Assembly (NCBI RefSeq): GCF_003259675.1
Contig: NZ_PZJG01000001.1
Location: 186,001 to 250,000 of the forward strand
Direction: 5' to 3'
Length of the DNA stretch: 64,000 nucleotides
Source: Macrococcoides bohemicum
Lineage (GTDB): Bacteria > Bacillota > Bacilli > Staphylococcales > Staphylococcaceae
The notes under the pieces are model-generated. The model saw nothing but the letters and a program-made list of their open reading frames with translations. It had not been told where the DNA came from and searched no databases. The position numbers and the translations under genes were made by a program. This document shows positions 18,941-29,913 of the stretch, in pieces. Each line of letters opens with the position of its first letter. The stretch's first letter is position 1.

Positions 18941-19020
18941 ATTTGTTCATAGATAAAACGGTTACATCTGTTATAATACATGATTTTAATGGATATAAAT
19001 ATTGGATTGTGTTAATTTAA

Positions 19021-20013
<993 letters not shown>

Positions 20014-20095
20014 TATAACTGTTGAATGAATACTGCATTAGCATTAACTTTCTTAATTGAATAGTATAAAAAAAAGTTACCGGAGGCTCATAAAC

Positions 20096-21856
20096 ATGAG
20101 AAAAACTAAAATTGTATGTACGATAGGACCAGCATCAGAATCGCCAGAAATGTTAGAGAAATTAATGAATGCTGGAATGAACGTAGCACGTTTAAACTTC
20201 TCACATGGTAGTCATGAAGAACACAAAGCACGCATTGATACGATTCGTAAAGTGGCTAAAAAATTAGATAAAACTGTAGCGATTCTTTTAGATACTAAAG
20301 GCCCTGAAATTCGTACACATAACATGGAAAATGATAAGATTGAATTAGTTAAAGGTTCTACAGTAGCAATTAATATGAAAGAAGTATTAGGAACGCCAGT
20401 AGAATTTTCTGTGACATATGAAGATTTAATTAACGATATTCATGTTGGTTCAACGATTCTTTTGGACGATGGATTAATCGAACTAACAGTTAAAGATATT
20501 AAGCATGAAGAAGGCAGAATTATCTGTGATGTTATCAATGCGGGGGAATTAAAAAATAAAAAAGGTGTTAATTTGCCGGGTGTTAAAGTGAATTTACCAG
20601 GTATTACGGATAAAGATGCGCAGGATATCATATTCGGTATCGAACAACGTGTTGACTTTATCGCAGCATCATTCGTTCGTCGTGCAAGTGACGTTTTAGA
20701 AATACGTAAAATTTTAGAGGATAGAAATTGCGATTTCATTAATATCATTCCTAAAATTGAGAATGAAGAAGGTATTGAAAATATTGATCAGATCTTAGAA
20801 GTTTCAGATGGATTAATGGTTGCTCGTGGAGATATGGGTGTTGAAATTCCGGCAGAAGAAGTACCATTAGTGCAAAAAGATTTGATTCAAAAATGTAACA
20901 TTATGGGTAAACCAGTAATTACAGCGACGCAAATGTTGGATTCAATGCAACGTAACCCACGTTGTACACGTGCAGAAGCAAGTGACGTGGCAAACGCGAT
21001 TTATGACGGAACAGATGCTGTCATGTTATCAGGTGAGACTGCAGCGGGTTTATATCCTGAAGAGTCAGTTAAAACGATGCATAATATTGCATTTGCAGCT
21101 GAAGAAGCTCAGGATTATAAGCGTTTATTATCCGACAGAACGAAATTAAATCAAGCGTCAATGGTTAATGCTATTGGTGTTTCTGTTGCACATACTGCTT
21201 TAAATTTAGATGTTCAAACAATTGTTGCTGCAACTGAAAGTGGAACGACAGCACAAACAATTTCAAAATATCGTCCACATGCTCATATTATTGCTGTAAC
21301 ACCTTATGAAGAAACTGCGCGTCATATGGCACTTGTTTGGGGTGTTATTCCAGTGATTAAGACAGGAAAATCAACGACAGACGGATTATTAGATAAAGCG
21401 GTTCAGGCAGCAATAGAAGTAGGAACTGTTGAAAATGGTGATTTAATTATTATCACTGCAGGTATCCCTACTGGTGAAGCTGGTACAACGAACTTAATGA
21501 AGATTCATTTAATTGGAGACGTCATTGCAGCAGGACAAGGTATTGGGCGTAATGCTACAGTTGGTAAAGTATTAGCTGTTAGATCTGCAGAAGAATTAGC
21601 AGATAAAGACTTATCAGATAAAGTCATTGTAGCACAATCTACAGATGCTGACATGGTTCCTTACATTGAAAAAGCTTTAGCGATTGTAACTGAAGAAGGT
21701 GGCTTAACGTCTCATGCAGCAGTTGTTGGATTAACGTTAGGGAAACCAACGATTGTTGGCGTTGCAGACGTTATGGAAAAACTAGAGACTGGTACATTAG
21801 TAACAGTAGATGCAGAGCACAACAAAGTTTATGTTGGACATGCAAAAGTAAATTAA
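20096..21856 (+). CDS. pyk: Pyruvate kinase (with C-terminal PEP-utiliser-like domain)
   Basis: Makes pyruvate and ATP from phosphoenolpyruvate. The protein has 586 residues. The core starts [15 protein letters not shown], has [10 protein letters not shown], the catalytic [11 protein letters not shown], the lysine signature [13 protein letters not shown] and [12 protein letters not shown]. An extra ~110-residue C-terminal domain ends with [11 protein letters not shown], the phosphohistidine-type motif found in Bacillaceae and Staphylococcaceae enzymes. ATG 20096 is preceded by CGGAGG; longer in-frame starts lack a site. Confidence 0.97.
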   Translation: MRKTKIVCTIGPASESPEMLEKLMNAGMNVARLNFSHGSHEEHKARIDTIRKVAKKLDKTVAILLDTKGPEIRTHNMENDKIELVKGSTVAINMKEVLGTPVEFSVTYEDLINDIHVGSTILLDDGLIELTVKDIKHEEGRIICDVINAGELKNKKGVNLPGVKVNLPGITDKDAQDIIFGIEQRVDFIAASFVRRASDVLEIRKILEDRNCDFINIIPKIENEEGIENIDQILEVSDGLMVARGDMGVEIPAEEVPLVQKDLIQKCNIMGKPVITATQMLDSMQRNPRCTRAEASDVANAIYDGTDAVMLSGETAAGLYPEESVKTMHNIAFAAEEAQDYKRLLSDRTKLNQASMVNAIGVSVAHTALNLDVQTIVAATESGTTAQTISKYRPHAHIIAVTPYEETARHMALVWGVIPVIKTGKSTTDGLLDKAVQAAIEVGTVENGDLIIITAGIPTGEAGTTNLMKIHLIGDVIAAGQGIGRNATVGKVLAVRSAEELADKDLSDKVIVAQSTDADMVPYIEKALAIVTEEGGLTSHAAVVGLTLGKPTIVGVADVMEKLETGTLVTVDAEHNKVYVGHAKVN

Positions 21857-21886
21857 TTGCTATATATAGGTGAATTTGATTATAAA

Positions 21887-21930
21887 AATAAGAAGCACAG
21901 GATTAATGTCCTGTGCTTCTTATTTTTTAT
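21887..21930. terminator. Strong bidirectional terminator between pyk and the permease gene
   Basis: A 16-bp perfect stem (21887-21902 with 21909-21924) with a 6-nt loop, A-rich before and T-rich after. It lies between convergent genes. Confidence 0.93.
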
Positions 21931-23348
21931 TATTTATTATCATAATTATGTGGATCAAAACTTCCTTTTTTAAATCCACCTTGTGCAGCGTACATAATTG
22001 CTAACAATACAAACCACAATGGTGATACGAATAATCCCATTCTTGTATCTTCAGCCATAAACAATAGAGCGAACATAAATACGAAGAATAAAAGAATTGC
22101 GATAGCAGAAATTTTACCGCCTGGTAATTTGTAAAGACTTGACTGATGTAACTGTGGTTTACGTTTTAAGTAAACAAGATATGCTGCAAGAATAATAGAC
22201 CATACAACGATAAAGAATACTGTTGCAACAGTCGTTACTAATGTAAATACTGCGTTTGCATTAGGCATAAAGTAATTCAGTAATACTGATAATAATAACA
22301 ACACACTTGAGAATACTACTGCGTTGGCAGGTACACCGGCTTTATTCGTACGTTGGAAGAAACTGTCGTTTCCTTTTGAATAGTTCTTACTTAAACCGAA
22401 TAACATACGACTGTTAGAGAAGATACCACTGTTACAAGACGATGCAGCAGAAGTAATTACTACAAAGTTGATTAAGCTTGCTGCAAATCCAATGCCAATT
22501 AACCCGAAGAACTTAACGAAAGGACTTTCGTTTGGATCGATTTTATCCCAAGGCGTGATACTCATTATGATGATTAAAGAACCGATATAGAATAACACGA
22601 TACGTATCGGCACACTGTTAATTGCTCTTGGTAATGTTTTTTCAGGCTCTTGTGCTTCACCAGCTGTTACACCGATTAACTCAATCCCTACGAAACTGAA
22701 TATTGCCATCTGGAAGCTTAATAAGAATCCGTTTGTTCCATTTGGGAAGAATCCACCATGTGACCAAAGATTTGTTATCGTTGCTACTCCAAAGTTTGTT
22801 TTAAATCCGATGACTATAAGTACGATTCCTGTAATGATTAATGCAACGATTGTAATAACTTTAATCAATGCAAACCAGAATTCTAATTCTCCAAATAGTT
22901 TAGCTGTCAGTAAGTTTAAGAACATTAATACAAGGATACATAAAAGTGATGATAACCATGTCGGAAAGTCCGGCCACCAGAACTGTACATACTTAGCGAT
23001 GGCTGTTACTTCAGCCATCCCTGTAACTACCCAGCAGAACCAATATGTCCAACCGGTAATATAACCTGCAAAGTCTCCTAGATAATCACGTGCAATATCA
23101 GTAAACGAATGATAGTTTGTATTAGATAATAATAATTCTCCTAGTGCTCTCATAAACAAGAATAAAAAGAGTCCGATAATTAAATAAGTAAATAAGATTG
23201 ATGGACCCGCCAGATTGATTGACTTCCCTGCTCCTAAGAAGAGTCCGGTACCAATTGCGCCCCCAATCGCAATCAGTTGAATGTGTCGATTTGACAACGA
23301 ACGTTGTAAATCGTTTCGTTCCTCGATATTACGCTGATGATTTGCCAT
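21930..23348 (-). CDS. Amino acid permease, CycA/AapA-like (APC family)
   Basis: A 472-residue protein with about 12 membrane segments. The AAT-family signature is present: SNRHIQLIAIGGAIGTGLFLGAG near residues 20-42, GELLLSNTNYHSFTDIARDYLG, and TAGEAQEPEKTLPRAI near 240. The sequence resembles D-serine/D-alanine/glycine transporters, but substrate cannot be decided by reading. The start ATG at 23348 has GGGGA 5 nt upstream, better than the ATG at 23360. It is monocistronic. Confidence 0.9.
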   Translation of the reverse strand: MANHQRNIEERNDLQRSLSNRHIQLIAIGGAIGTGLFLGAGKSINLAGPSILFTYLIIGLFLFLFMRALGELLLSNTNYHSFTDIARDYLGDFAGYITGWTYWFCWVVTGMAEVTAIAKYVQFWWPDFPTWLSSLLCILVLMFLNLLTAKLFGELEFWFALIKVITIVALIITGIVLIVIGFKTNFGVATITNLWSHGGFFPNGTNGFLLSFQMAIFSFVGIELIGVTAGEAQEPEKTLPRAINSVPIRIVLFYIGSLIIIMSITPWDKIDPNESPFVKFFGLIGIGFAASLINFVVITSAASSCNSGIFSNSRMLFGLSKNYSKGNDSFFQRTNKAGVPANAVVFSSVLLLLSVLLNYFMPNANAVFTLVTTVATVFFIVVWSIILAAYLVYLKRKPQLHQSSLYKLPGGKISAIAILLFFVFMFALLFMAEDTRMGLFVSPLWFVLLAIMYAAQGGFKKGSFDPHNYDNK

Positions 23349-23521
23349 ACTAATCCCCATTTCATTTTTAGTATCTATATTATCTTATTAAAAACTGAAA
23401 ACCACAAACATTTTTTAAAATATTCTTAATATTTTTAAGGATTAATTAAATGATAAAATAAAAATTTAAATATAAGTAAAAGTTATCACGTAAGATAAAA
23501 ATTTTCTAAGTTCCTAATTCA

Positions 23522-23572
23522 TTCACAAATGTGAGGACATTAGATATAATTGAGTTGTGAAAGCCATTACAT
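23522..23572 (+). promoter_or_regulatory. citZ promoter with a cre-like site
   Basis: TTCACA (23522-23527) and TATAAT (23545-23550) are 17 bp apart, a strong vegetative promoter. Just downstream, 23557-23572 matches the cre consensus at 14 of 16 positions, placed over the expected start region. CcpA repression of citZ is known in Bacillus; here it is inferred. Confidence 0.6.
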
Positions 23573-23611
23573 TTGGCATAACAAAAATTATGGTGCAAAG
23601 GGGAGTCAAAA

Positions 23612-24730
23612 ATGGCAGAATTAGTGAAAGGCCTTGAAGGTATTGTTGCTTCAAACACTAAAGTAAGTTCAATTATCGATGATCAACTTACTTATGCAGG
23701 ATATGAAATAGATGATTTAACAGAAAACGCACAATTTGAAGAAGTTGTCTTCTTATTATGGAACTTCCGTTTACCGAATGCGGAAGAATTGGCTGATTTT
23801 AGGAAGCAATTATTTGAAAATATGACTTTACACCCAAGAATGTACAGTCATTTTGAAGATTATGCAGCAGATCATGTTCATCCTATGACAGGATTACGCA
23901 CTTCTTTATCTTATTTAGCGCATTTTGATCCGCGTGCTGATGAATTTAATGAAGATGCTCATATGAACAAAGCGATTCGTATTCAGGCTAAAGTAGCGTC
24001 ACTTGTAGCAGCATTCGCTCGTGTTCGCCAAGGAAAAGAAGTAGTGAAACCGAAAGAAGACTTAAGTTATGCAGCTAACTTCTTATATATGTTGTTCGGT
24101 GAAGAACCAACAGCTGTACAAGAAGAAGGTTTCAATAAAGCGTTAATTCTTCATGCCGATCATGAATTAAACGCATCTACATTTACTGCACGTGTTGCTG
24201 TTTCTACATTATCTGATATGTATTCTGGTGTAGTCGCTGCAGCTGGCGCATTAAAAGGACCATTACACGGTGGGGCTAATGAACAGGTTATGAAAATGTT
24301 GAATGAAATTGGTTCATTAGATAATGTAGATAGCTATGTAGCAGATAAGATTGCTAAAAAAGAGAAAATTATGGGCTTTGGTCACCGTGTCTACAAAAAT
24401 GGAGATCCACGTGCTAAATACTTAAAAGAAATGTCTAGAAGAATTACTGATGAGACTGGTCAAAAAGAATTATTTGATATGTCTGTACGTATTGCTGATA
24501 TTTTAAAAGATGAAAAAGGTTTATTACCGAATGTTGATTTTTATTCAGCAACAGTTTATCACTCAATGGGTATTGAACATGATTTATTTACACCAATCTT
24601 TGCAGTATCTCGTACTTCTGGGTGGATTGCGCATATTTTAGAGCAATATAGTGATAACAGAATTATTCGTCCACGTGCAACTTATGTTGGTGAAGTTGGT
24701 CGAAAATATGTTCCAGTTGAAGAAAGATAA
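23612..24730 (+). CDS. citZ: Citrate synthase
   Basis: Condenses acetyl-CoA and oxaloacetate at TCA entry. The 372-residue length is the Gram-positive type II size. Catalytic histidines lie in HADHELNASTF (about residue 180) and in GFGHRVYKNGDPRAKYL (about 255), with the aspartate in VDFYSATVYHSMG near 305. The ribosome binding site is AAAGGGGAG. It is followed by icd after 67 nt and then mdh. Confidence 0.97.
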   Translation: MAELVKGLEGIVASNTKVSSIIDDQLTYAGYEIDDLTENAQFEEVVFLLWNFRLPNAEELADFRKQLFENMTLHPRMYSHFEDYAADHVHPMTGLRTSLSYLAHFDPRADEFNEDAHMNKAIRIQAKVASLVAAFARVRQGKEVVKPKEDLSYAANFLYMLFGEEPTAVQEEGFNKALILHADHELNASTFTARVAVSTLSDMYSGVVAAAGALKGPLHGGANEQVMKMLNEIGSLDNVDSYVADKIAKKEKIMGFGHRVYKNGDPRAKYLKEMSRRITDETGQKELFDMSVRIADILKDEKGLLPNVDFYSATVYHSMGIEHDLFTPIFAVSRTSGWIAHILEQYSDNRIIRPRATYVGEVGRKYVPVEER

Positions 24731-24797
24731 TATGATTAAAAATTTTAATATAAGGTAAACTAAAGTTAGAAATACTAATAATGGAGGCATAATAAAA

Positions 24798-26060
24798 ATG
24801 GCTGAAAAAATTACGAATAATAATGGTGTTTTAAACGTACCAAATAATCCAATCGTTCCTTTTATAATCGGAGATGGAACAGGGCCGGATATTTGGAATG
24901 CTGCTGTTCGCGTATTAGATGCTGCTGTAGAAAAAGCATATAATGGTGAGAAAAAAATCGAGTGGAAAGAAGTTTTAGCAGGACAAAAAGCATTCGATAA
25001 CACAGGAGAATGGTTGCCACAAGAAACTTTAGATACAATAGAAGAATACTTAATTGCGATAAAAGGACCATTAACTACACCTATTGGTGGAGGTATCCGT
25101 TCTTTAAACGTAGCTTTACGTCAGGAATTAGATTTATTCGTATGTCTTCGTCCAGTCCGTTACTTTGACGGAGTTCCTTCACCAGTTAAGCGTCCTGAAG
25201 ATACTGATATGGTTATCTTCCGTGAAAATACTGAAGATATTTATGCAGGTATTGAGTATAAAGAAGGATCAGACGAGGTTAAGAAGGTTATTGAATTCTT
25301 GCAAAATGAAATGGGTGCTAAAAATATCCGTTTCCCGGAAACTTCAGGTATTGGTATTAAACCAGTTTCTAAAGAGGGTACTGAACGTTTAGTACGAGCA
25401 GCATTAAACTATGCGCTAGAGCAAGGTCGTAAGTCATTAACATTAGTACACAAAGGGAATATCATGAAATTTACTGAAGGTGCCTTCAAACAATGGGGTT
25501 ATGATTTAGCTGAACGTGAATTTGCTGATAAAGTATTTACATGGAATCAATACGACAAAATTAAAGCTGAACAAGGTGCAGAAGCTGCAGATAAAGCTCA
25601 AAATGAAGCGATTGCCGCCGGAAAATTATTAGTGAAAGATTCAATCGCTGATATATTCTTACAGCAAATTTTAACGCGTCCTGCTGAGTTTGATGTTGTT
25701 GCAACAATGAACTTAAACGGTGATTATATTAGTGATGCATTAGCAGCACAAGTAGGTGGTATTGGTATTGCACCAGGTGCGAACATCAACTACGAAACAG
25801 GACACGCAATCTTTGAAGCAACACACGGCACTGCACCAAAATATGCTGGATTAGATAAAGTAAATCCATCTTCTGTTATTTTAAGTGGTGTATTAATGTT
25901 AGATCATTTAGGATGGAAAGAAGCTGGAGAATTAATCACAAAAGCGATGGAAAAATCAATAGCTTCTAAAGTCGTAACATATGACTTTGCACGTTTAATG
26001 GATGGTGCAACTGAAGTGAAATGTTCTGAGTTTGCTGACGAATTAATCAAAAATATGTAA
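24798..26060 (+). CDS. icd: Isocitrate dehydrogenase (NADP)
   Basis: Oxidative decarboxylation of isocitrate to 2-oxoglutarate. The 420-residue protein has the substrate-binding loop [26 protein letters not shown] (Ser and two Arg), [12 protein letters not shown], the catalytic Lys region [16 protein letters not shown] and the cofactor end HGTAPKYAG. The length and loops match the NADP-dependent homodimer. The start is ATG 24798 after ATGGAGGC. A hairpin terminator lies before mdh. Confidence 0.96.
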   Translation: MAEKITNNNGVLNVPNNPIVPFIIGDGTGPDIWNAAVRVLDAAVEKAYNGEKKIEWKEVLAGQKAFDNTGEWLPQETLDTIEEYLIAIKGPLTTPIGGGIRSLNVALRQELDLFVCLRPVRYFDGVPSPVKRPEDTDMVIFRENTEDIYAGIEYKEGSDEVKKVIEFLQNEMGAKNIRFPETSGIGIKPVSKEGTERLVRAALNYALEQGRKSLTLVHKGNIMKFTEGAFKQWGYDLAEREFADKVFTWNQYDKIKAEQGAEAADKAQNEAIAAGKLLVKDSIADIFLQQILTRPAEFDVVATMNLNGDYISDALAAQVGGIGIAPGANINYETGHAIFEATHGTAPKYAGLDKVNPSSVILSGVLMLDHLGWKEAGELITKAMEKSIASKVVTYDFARLMDGATEVKCSEFADELIKNM

Positions 26061-26082
26061 TTAGAAAAGTAGTCTAACTTTT

Positions 26083-26127
26083 AAGGATAGTATTATGAAT
26101 GAAATTCATAGTTACTATCCTTTTTTT
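26083..26127 (+). terminator. Hairpin terminator between icd and mdh
   Basis: A 10-bp outer stem (26083-26092 with 26113-26122) encloses an inner ATGAAT/ATTCAT stem, followed by seven T. It would reduce read-through into mdh. Confidence 0.85.
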
Positions 26128-26148
26128 AAATAATAAGGGGGATTTATC

Positions 26149-27090
26149 ATGACAAAGAAAAAGATTTCAATCGTGGGAAGTGGTTTTACTGGTTCTACAG
26201 CGGCTTTTATTGCTGCAAGTAAAGGATTAGCAGATATTGTACTTGTTGATACTTATGGTAGTTTAGATCCTACAACAGGAAAAGCACTAGATATTATGCA
26301 GGCGATGCCGATATTACATCAAAACGTCGACATTAAAGCAAGTAATGATTACGCCGATACGAAAGATTCTGATGTTGTATTGATTACATCAGGTATCGCT
26401 CGTAAGCCAGGTATGACGCGTGATGATTTAGTACAGACCAATCAAAGTATTGTAGAAGCTGCAACGAAAGAAATTGTCAAATACTCACCGAATTGTATTA
26501 TCATTGTACTCACTAATCCGGTTGATTCAATGACATATGCTGTGTATAAAGCATCTGGCTTTGAGCCGAATCGTGTCATCGGTCAATCAGGCGTGCTGGA
26601 TACTGCTCGATTTAGAACGTTTGTAGCACAAGCATTAAATGTGGCAGTAACTGATGTTACTGGATTTGTATTAGGAGGACATGGTGATACGATGGTACCT
26701 TTAATTCGTTATTCATCGGTAAGTGGCGTACCTATAGCTGATTTAATGGATGAAGCAACAATTGATAACATCATTGAAAGAACGCGTAATGGTGGCGCTG
26801 AAATTGTAAAATTATTAGGCACTGGATCTGCTTATTATGCACCAGCTGCGGCGATGGTTGATATGGCAGAATCAATTATCAATGATAGTAATCGTGTATT
26901 GCCAGCGATTGCTTATTTAAACGGTGAATTTAAACAGGAAGGTATTTATATCGGAGTACCAGTAAAGTTAAATAAAGATGGTGTTGAAAGCATCGTTGAA
27001 TTGCAACTTACTGATGAAGAACAACAAGCATTTAATAAGTCTGCTGAGGCAGTGAAAGCTACGATTCAATCTTTAAAGTCTTCAAATTAA
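26149..27090 (+). CDS. mdh: Malate dehydrogenase (LDH-like type)
   Basis: NAD-dependent interconversion of malate and oxaloacetate. The protein has 313 residues. The Rossmann motif is [18 protein letters not shown], and the MDH-specific substrate loop has Arg in [13 protein letters not shown] (lactate dehydrogenases have Gln here). The catalytic histidine lies in [11 protein letters not shown]. This third TCA gene after citZ-icd matches the Bacillus citZ-icd-mdh order; S. aureus lacks it at this site as far as I recall. A separate ribosome binding site (AAGGGGG) is present. Confidence 0.94.
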   Translation: MTKKKISIVGSGFTGSTAAFIAASKGLADIVLVDTYGSLDPTTGKALDIMQAMPILHQNVDIKASNDYADTKDSDVVLITSGIARKPGMTRDDLVQTNQSIVEAATKEIVKYSPNCIIIVLTNPVDSMTYAVYKASGFEPNRVIGQSGVLDTARFRTFVAQALNVAVTDVTGFVLGGHGDTMVPLIRYSSVSGVPIADLMDEATIDNIIERTRNGGAEIVKLLGTGSAYYAPAAAMVDMAESIINDSNRVLPAIAYLNGEFKQEGIYIGVPVKLNKDGVESIVELQLTDEEQQAFNKSAEAVKATIQSLKSSN

Positions 27091-27164
27091 TATGAATTTT
27101 TTAAACGATAGATTGATAATCCTTCTAATTGTAAAGAGAATGTAAATTATTCTGTTATAGCTTG

Positions 27165-27203
27165 AAGAATGTTGATTTGTTGTAGCATTTCAATATTCTT
27201 TTA
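27165..27203 (+). terminator. Weak hairpin after mdh
   Basis: AAGAATGTTGA (27165-27175) pairs with TCAATATTCTT (27190-27200) except for one G-T pair, followed by a short T-rich tract. The likely end of the mdh transcript, just before the phoP promoter region. Confidence 0.5.
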
Positions 27204-27240
27204 ATATATAATGAATATGATAATTGTTTGGAGGGATTGG

Positions 27241-27951
27241 ATGAGTCAGAAGGTTCTGGTAGTAGACGATGAACAATCTATCGTAACTTTACTACAATAT
27301 AATTTGCAACAATCAGGATTTGAAGTTGTAACAGCTTATGATGGTGAAGAAGGTCTAGAAAAGATTTTCAGTGAAAAACCAGATATCGTAGTATTAGATT
27401 TAATGTTACCTAAAATGGACGGCGTAGAAGTATGTAAATCTGTTAGAAATGAGAAAAATCAAGTACCTATCTTAATGTTAACGGCAAAAGATGATGAATT
27501 TGATAAAGTACTTGGATTAGAATTAGGTGCAGATGATTATATGACTAAACCGTTTTCTCCAAGAGAAGTTATTGCGCGAATAAAAGCAATTCTTCGTCGC
27601 ACAAATACGATTAAGACAGTTGAAGATGAAAAAGATAATAAAGAAATTATTATCGGTAAGATCAAAGTATTGCCTGAACATTTTGAAGCATATCGTAATG
27701 ATGAATTGCTCGATTTAACACCAAAAGAATTTGAGCTATTAATTTATTTGATTGAACGTCAAGGGCGGGTCATTACACGTGAGCATATGTTAAATTCGGT
27801 ATGGAACTATGAGTTTGCCGGTGATTCTCGTATCGTTGATGTGCATATTAGTCACTTACGTGAAAAGTTAGAAGATAATCCGAAACAGCCACAATATATT
27901 AAGACTGTTCGAGGTCTTGGATATAAATTAGAAAGTCCGAAACGCGAATGA
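27241..27951 (+). CDS. phoP: Response regulator PhoP
   Basis: An OmpR-family regulator of 236 residues. The receiver domain (about 1-120) has the acidic DDE near the start (VVDDEQSIV), the phosphoacceptor Asp in IVVLDLMLP (about residue 53) and the Lys in YMTKPFSPRE. The winged-helix DNA-binding domain follows (LTPKEFELLIYL ... VDVHISHLREKLE ... VRGLGYKLE). ATG 27241 follows GGAGGG; earlier starts lack a site. It overlaps phoR by 4 nt (ATGA). Location before polA matches phoP of S. aureus. Confidence 0.94.
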   Translation: MSQKVLVVDDEQSIVTLLQYNLQQSGFEVVTAYDGEEGLEKIFSEKPDIVVLDLMLPKMDGVEVCKSVRNEKNQVPILMLTAKDDEFDKVLGLELGADDYMTKPFSPREVIARIKAILRRTNTIKTVEDEKDNKEIIIGKIKVLPEHFEAYRNDELLDLTPKEFELLIYLIERQGRVITREHMLNSVWNYEFAGDSRIVDVHISHLREKLEDNPKQPQYIKTVRGLGYKLESPKRE

Positions 27952-29663
27952 TCAGTTTTAAAAGGAAATTGTTATTAATACTTACAACAGTTATTGTTGT
28001 AAGTTTTCTTTTACTAGGAACACTATTGTATCTTGCGCTTGCGAAGCAATTTATTGACGGAGATAAAGTGGGATTAACAAAAGATGCAAAAATCTTTGAA
28101 TCGTATGTAAGTGGCGACAAACGAGTTGAAGATTTAATACGTGATTATGAAAAATCATACAATTCATCAATTCTTATTCTCGATAAAGATCAACATGTGA
28201 TTTATAAGACAGCAGGTACATCGAAGAATGAATTTAATCAATTTATTACAAAATACACTTTAGGAAACAACGATAAAGTGAATTACCGTTATGATGGTTC
28301 AAAAGAGAAAAGTTTACTACGTTATAAAAATAATCAAACCGTTTATATTTTAAGTGAGATAAAGGCGATTAACATCGTACAAAAAATGATTATTAAATAT
28401 TTTTCTATCGGATTGTTATGTATGTTCCCGATAATATTTATCATTGTACGTTATATCAATAAAAGCTATATCCAGCCGATTAAAGAAGTGACATATGCTT
28501 CAAAGTTATTGTCTGACGGTAATTATAAAGTACGAGTACCTGAAAGTAGTGTAACGGAGACGAAAGATTTATTTAGGTCTACAAACATACTTGCAAGAAC
28601 ACTTCAGGATCTGAATAATGAGCAGAAATTACAACGTAATCGATTAGAGACAACATTACAGAATATACCAAGTGCAACAATGCTCGTAAACAATCACGGG
28701 GAAGTGGCAATTGCGAACGAAACCTATATTAATCTTTTTAATAAACGACAACCGATAGAGCATGGGCATTATGAAACAGTTATTAAAAATCAATCAATTA
28801 AACAGATGATTAAAGAAGCAATAGCGATAGAAAAACCAGTCAACGATACCGTGAATATTACAGTCAATGTCCACAAAAAATATTTTGATGTCGCAGTAGT
28901 ACCTGTGCTATCAAGGAAACGGAAGAAAATAGAAGGTATCGTTATCGTATTGCATGACATTACACAACTTAAGTCTTTAGAACAGATGCGTAAAGACTTC
29001 GTAGCAAATGTATCTCATGAATTAAAGACACCGATTACAAGTATAAAGGGCTTTACTGAAACTTTAATCGATGGTGCTAAAAATGAGCCTGAAACACTTG
29101 ATATGTTTTTAGAGATTATACTGAAAGAGTCTAATCGTATTCAGGTGCTTGTAAGTGAATTACTTGAATTATCTAAAATTGAACAGGCGAATCATTTTGA
29201 AATGACGAAGGTCAATTTACCTCAAAAAGTATTTAATAGCGTTGAAGTAGTACATCCCTTAGCAGAGAAGAAAAATATTAAATTTAATCTGGATTTCGAA
29301 AAAGATTTATATGTGTTAGCTGAACCAAGTAAATTAAAACAAGTCGTAATAAATCTATTGTCGAATGCGATTAATTATTCATACGAAGACGCAACGATTA
29401 CGGTAAAAGTGTATCAGAAAGATCGGAACTGTATATTAGAGATAACGGACGAAGGCATCGGTATTGCACCAGAAGAACAACTTCGTATCTTTGAAAGATT
29501 CTATCGCGTTGATAAGGCACGCAGCCGTGATTCAGGTGGCACAGGATTAGGACTTGCAATTGTAAAGCATATTGTAGAAGTCTTTAAAGGAGATATTGAG
29601 GTGGAAAGTGAAGTAGGTGTAGGTACTACTTTTAGAGTGATTTTAAAACAACATTTATATTAA
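27948..29663 (+). CDS. phoR: Sensor histidine kinase PhoR
   Basis: A membrane kinase of the phosphate-starvation system with 571 residues. Membrane segments are near 7-28 and 151-170 and flank an extracellular domain of ~120 residues. HAMP (about 170-225), PAS (about 235-330), the phosphoacceptor His in FVANVSHELKTPITSI (about 355) and the ATPase with N box (VVINLLSNAINYS), G1 (ITDEGIGIAP) and G2 (GGTGLGLAIV) follow. It is translationally coupled to phoP. Confidence 0.94.
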   Translation: MISFKRKLLLILTTVIVVSFLLLGTLLYLALAKQFIDGDKVGLTKDAKIFESYVSGDKRVEDLIRDYEKSYNSSILILDKDQHVIYKTAGTSKNEFNQFITKYTLGNNDKVNYRYDGSKEKSLLRYKNNQTVYILSEIKAINIVQKMIIKYFSIGLLCMFPIIFIIVRYINKSYIQPIKEVTYASKLLSDGNYKVRVPESSVTETKDLFRSTNILARTLQDLNNEQKLQRNRLETTLQNIPSATMLVNNHGEVAIANETYINLFNKRQPIEHGHYETVIKNQSIKQMIKEAIAIEKPVNDTVNITVNVHKKYFDVAVVPVLSRKRKKIEGIVIVLHDITQLKSLEQMRKDFVANVSHELKTPITSIKGFTETLIDGAKNEPETLDMFLEIILKESNRIQVLVSELLELSKIEQANHFEMTKVNLPQKVFNSVEVVHPLAEKKNIKFNLDFEKDLYVLAEPSKLKQVVINLLSNAINYSYEDATITVKVYQKDRNCILEITDEGIGIAPEEQLRIFERFYRVDKARSRDSGGTGLGLAIVKHIVEVFKGDIEVESEVGVGTTFRVILKQHLY

Positions 29664-29691
29664 TATTTTATTATTTATATTAATATTTCAT
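29652..29691 (+). repeat. Tandem 20-bp duplication across the phoR stop codon
   Basis: Two adjacent 20-bp units (29652-29671 and 29672-29691) differ at one base. The first contains the last phoR codons and the stop. A recent small tandem duplication is likely. Confidence 0.75.
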
Positions 29692-29706
29692 TTTACAATT
29701 TGAAAC

Positions 29707-29760
29707 TTTACTCCATATTTACTGCATCTTTACATTAAATTAATAATGTTCAACTATAAT
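29707..29760 (+). promoter_or_regulatory. Candidate PhoP-activated promoter with four Pho-box repeats
   Basis: TTTACT (29707), TTTACT (29718), TTTACA (29729) and TTAATA (29740) recur at exact 11-bp steps, the Pho-box arrangement (TT-A/T-ACA with 5-bp spacers). A -10 TATAAT lies at 29755-29760 with no good -35, and the repeats occupy about -60 to -22 from the expected start, as in PhoP-activated promoters. Confidence 0.6.
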
Positions 29761-29766
29761 TGCACA

Positions 29767-29832
29767 TAGACCCCTTCATTTTAGAAGAAGATAAACACAA
29801 GTGATCCTGAAGCAATCACTTGTGTTTTTTTA
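29767..29832 (+). ncRNA. Candidate PhoP-controlled small RNA between phoR and polA
   Basis: A transcript from the Pho-box promoter would start near 29767 and meet a strong terminator at 29794-29832, giving about 65 nt. No ORF with a ribosome binding site lies inside. The 5' part carries the single-stranded C-rich motif ACCCCUUC, complementary to Shine-Dalgarno-like GAAGGGGU. The alternative is that the terminator simply ends the phoPR mRNA. Confidence 0.4.
29794..29832 (+). terminator. Terminator between phoR and polA
   Basis: A 12-bp perfect stem (29794-29805 with 29815-29826) with a 9-nt loop, followed by a run of T. It ends phoPR and any shorter RNA from the preceding promoter. Confidence 0.9.
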
Positions 29833-29913
29833 TTTTCAAAATGCTGTTCCTTTAAATATGTCCTGAATTCAAGATGTGATAGACTATAAGAGACATACGA
29901 TGGAGGTAGAAGA

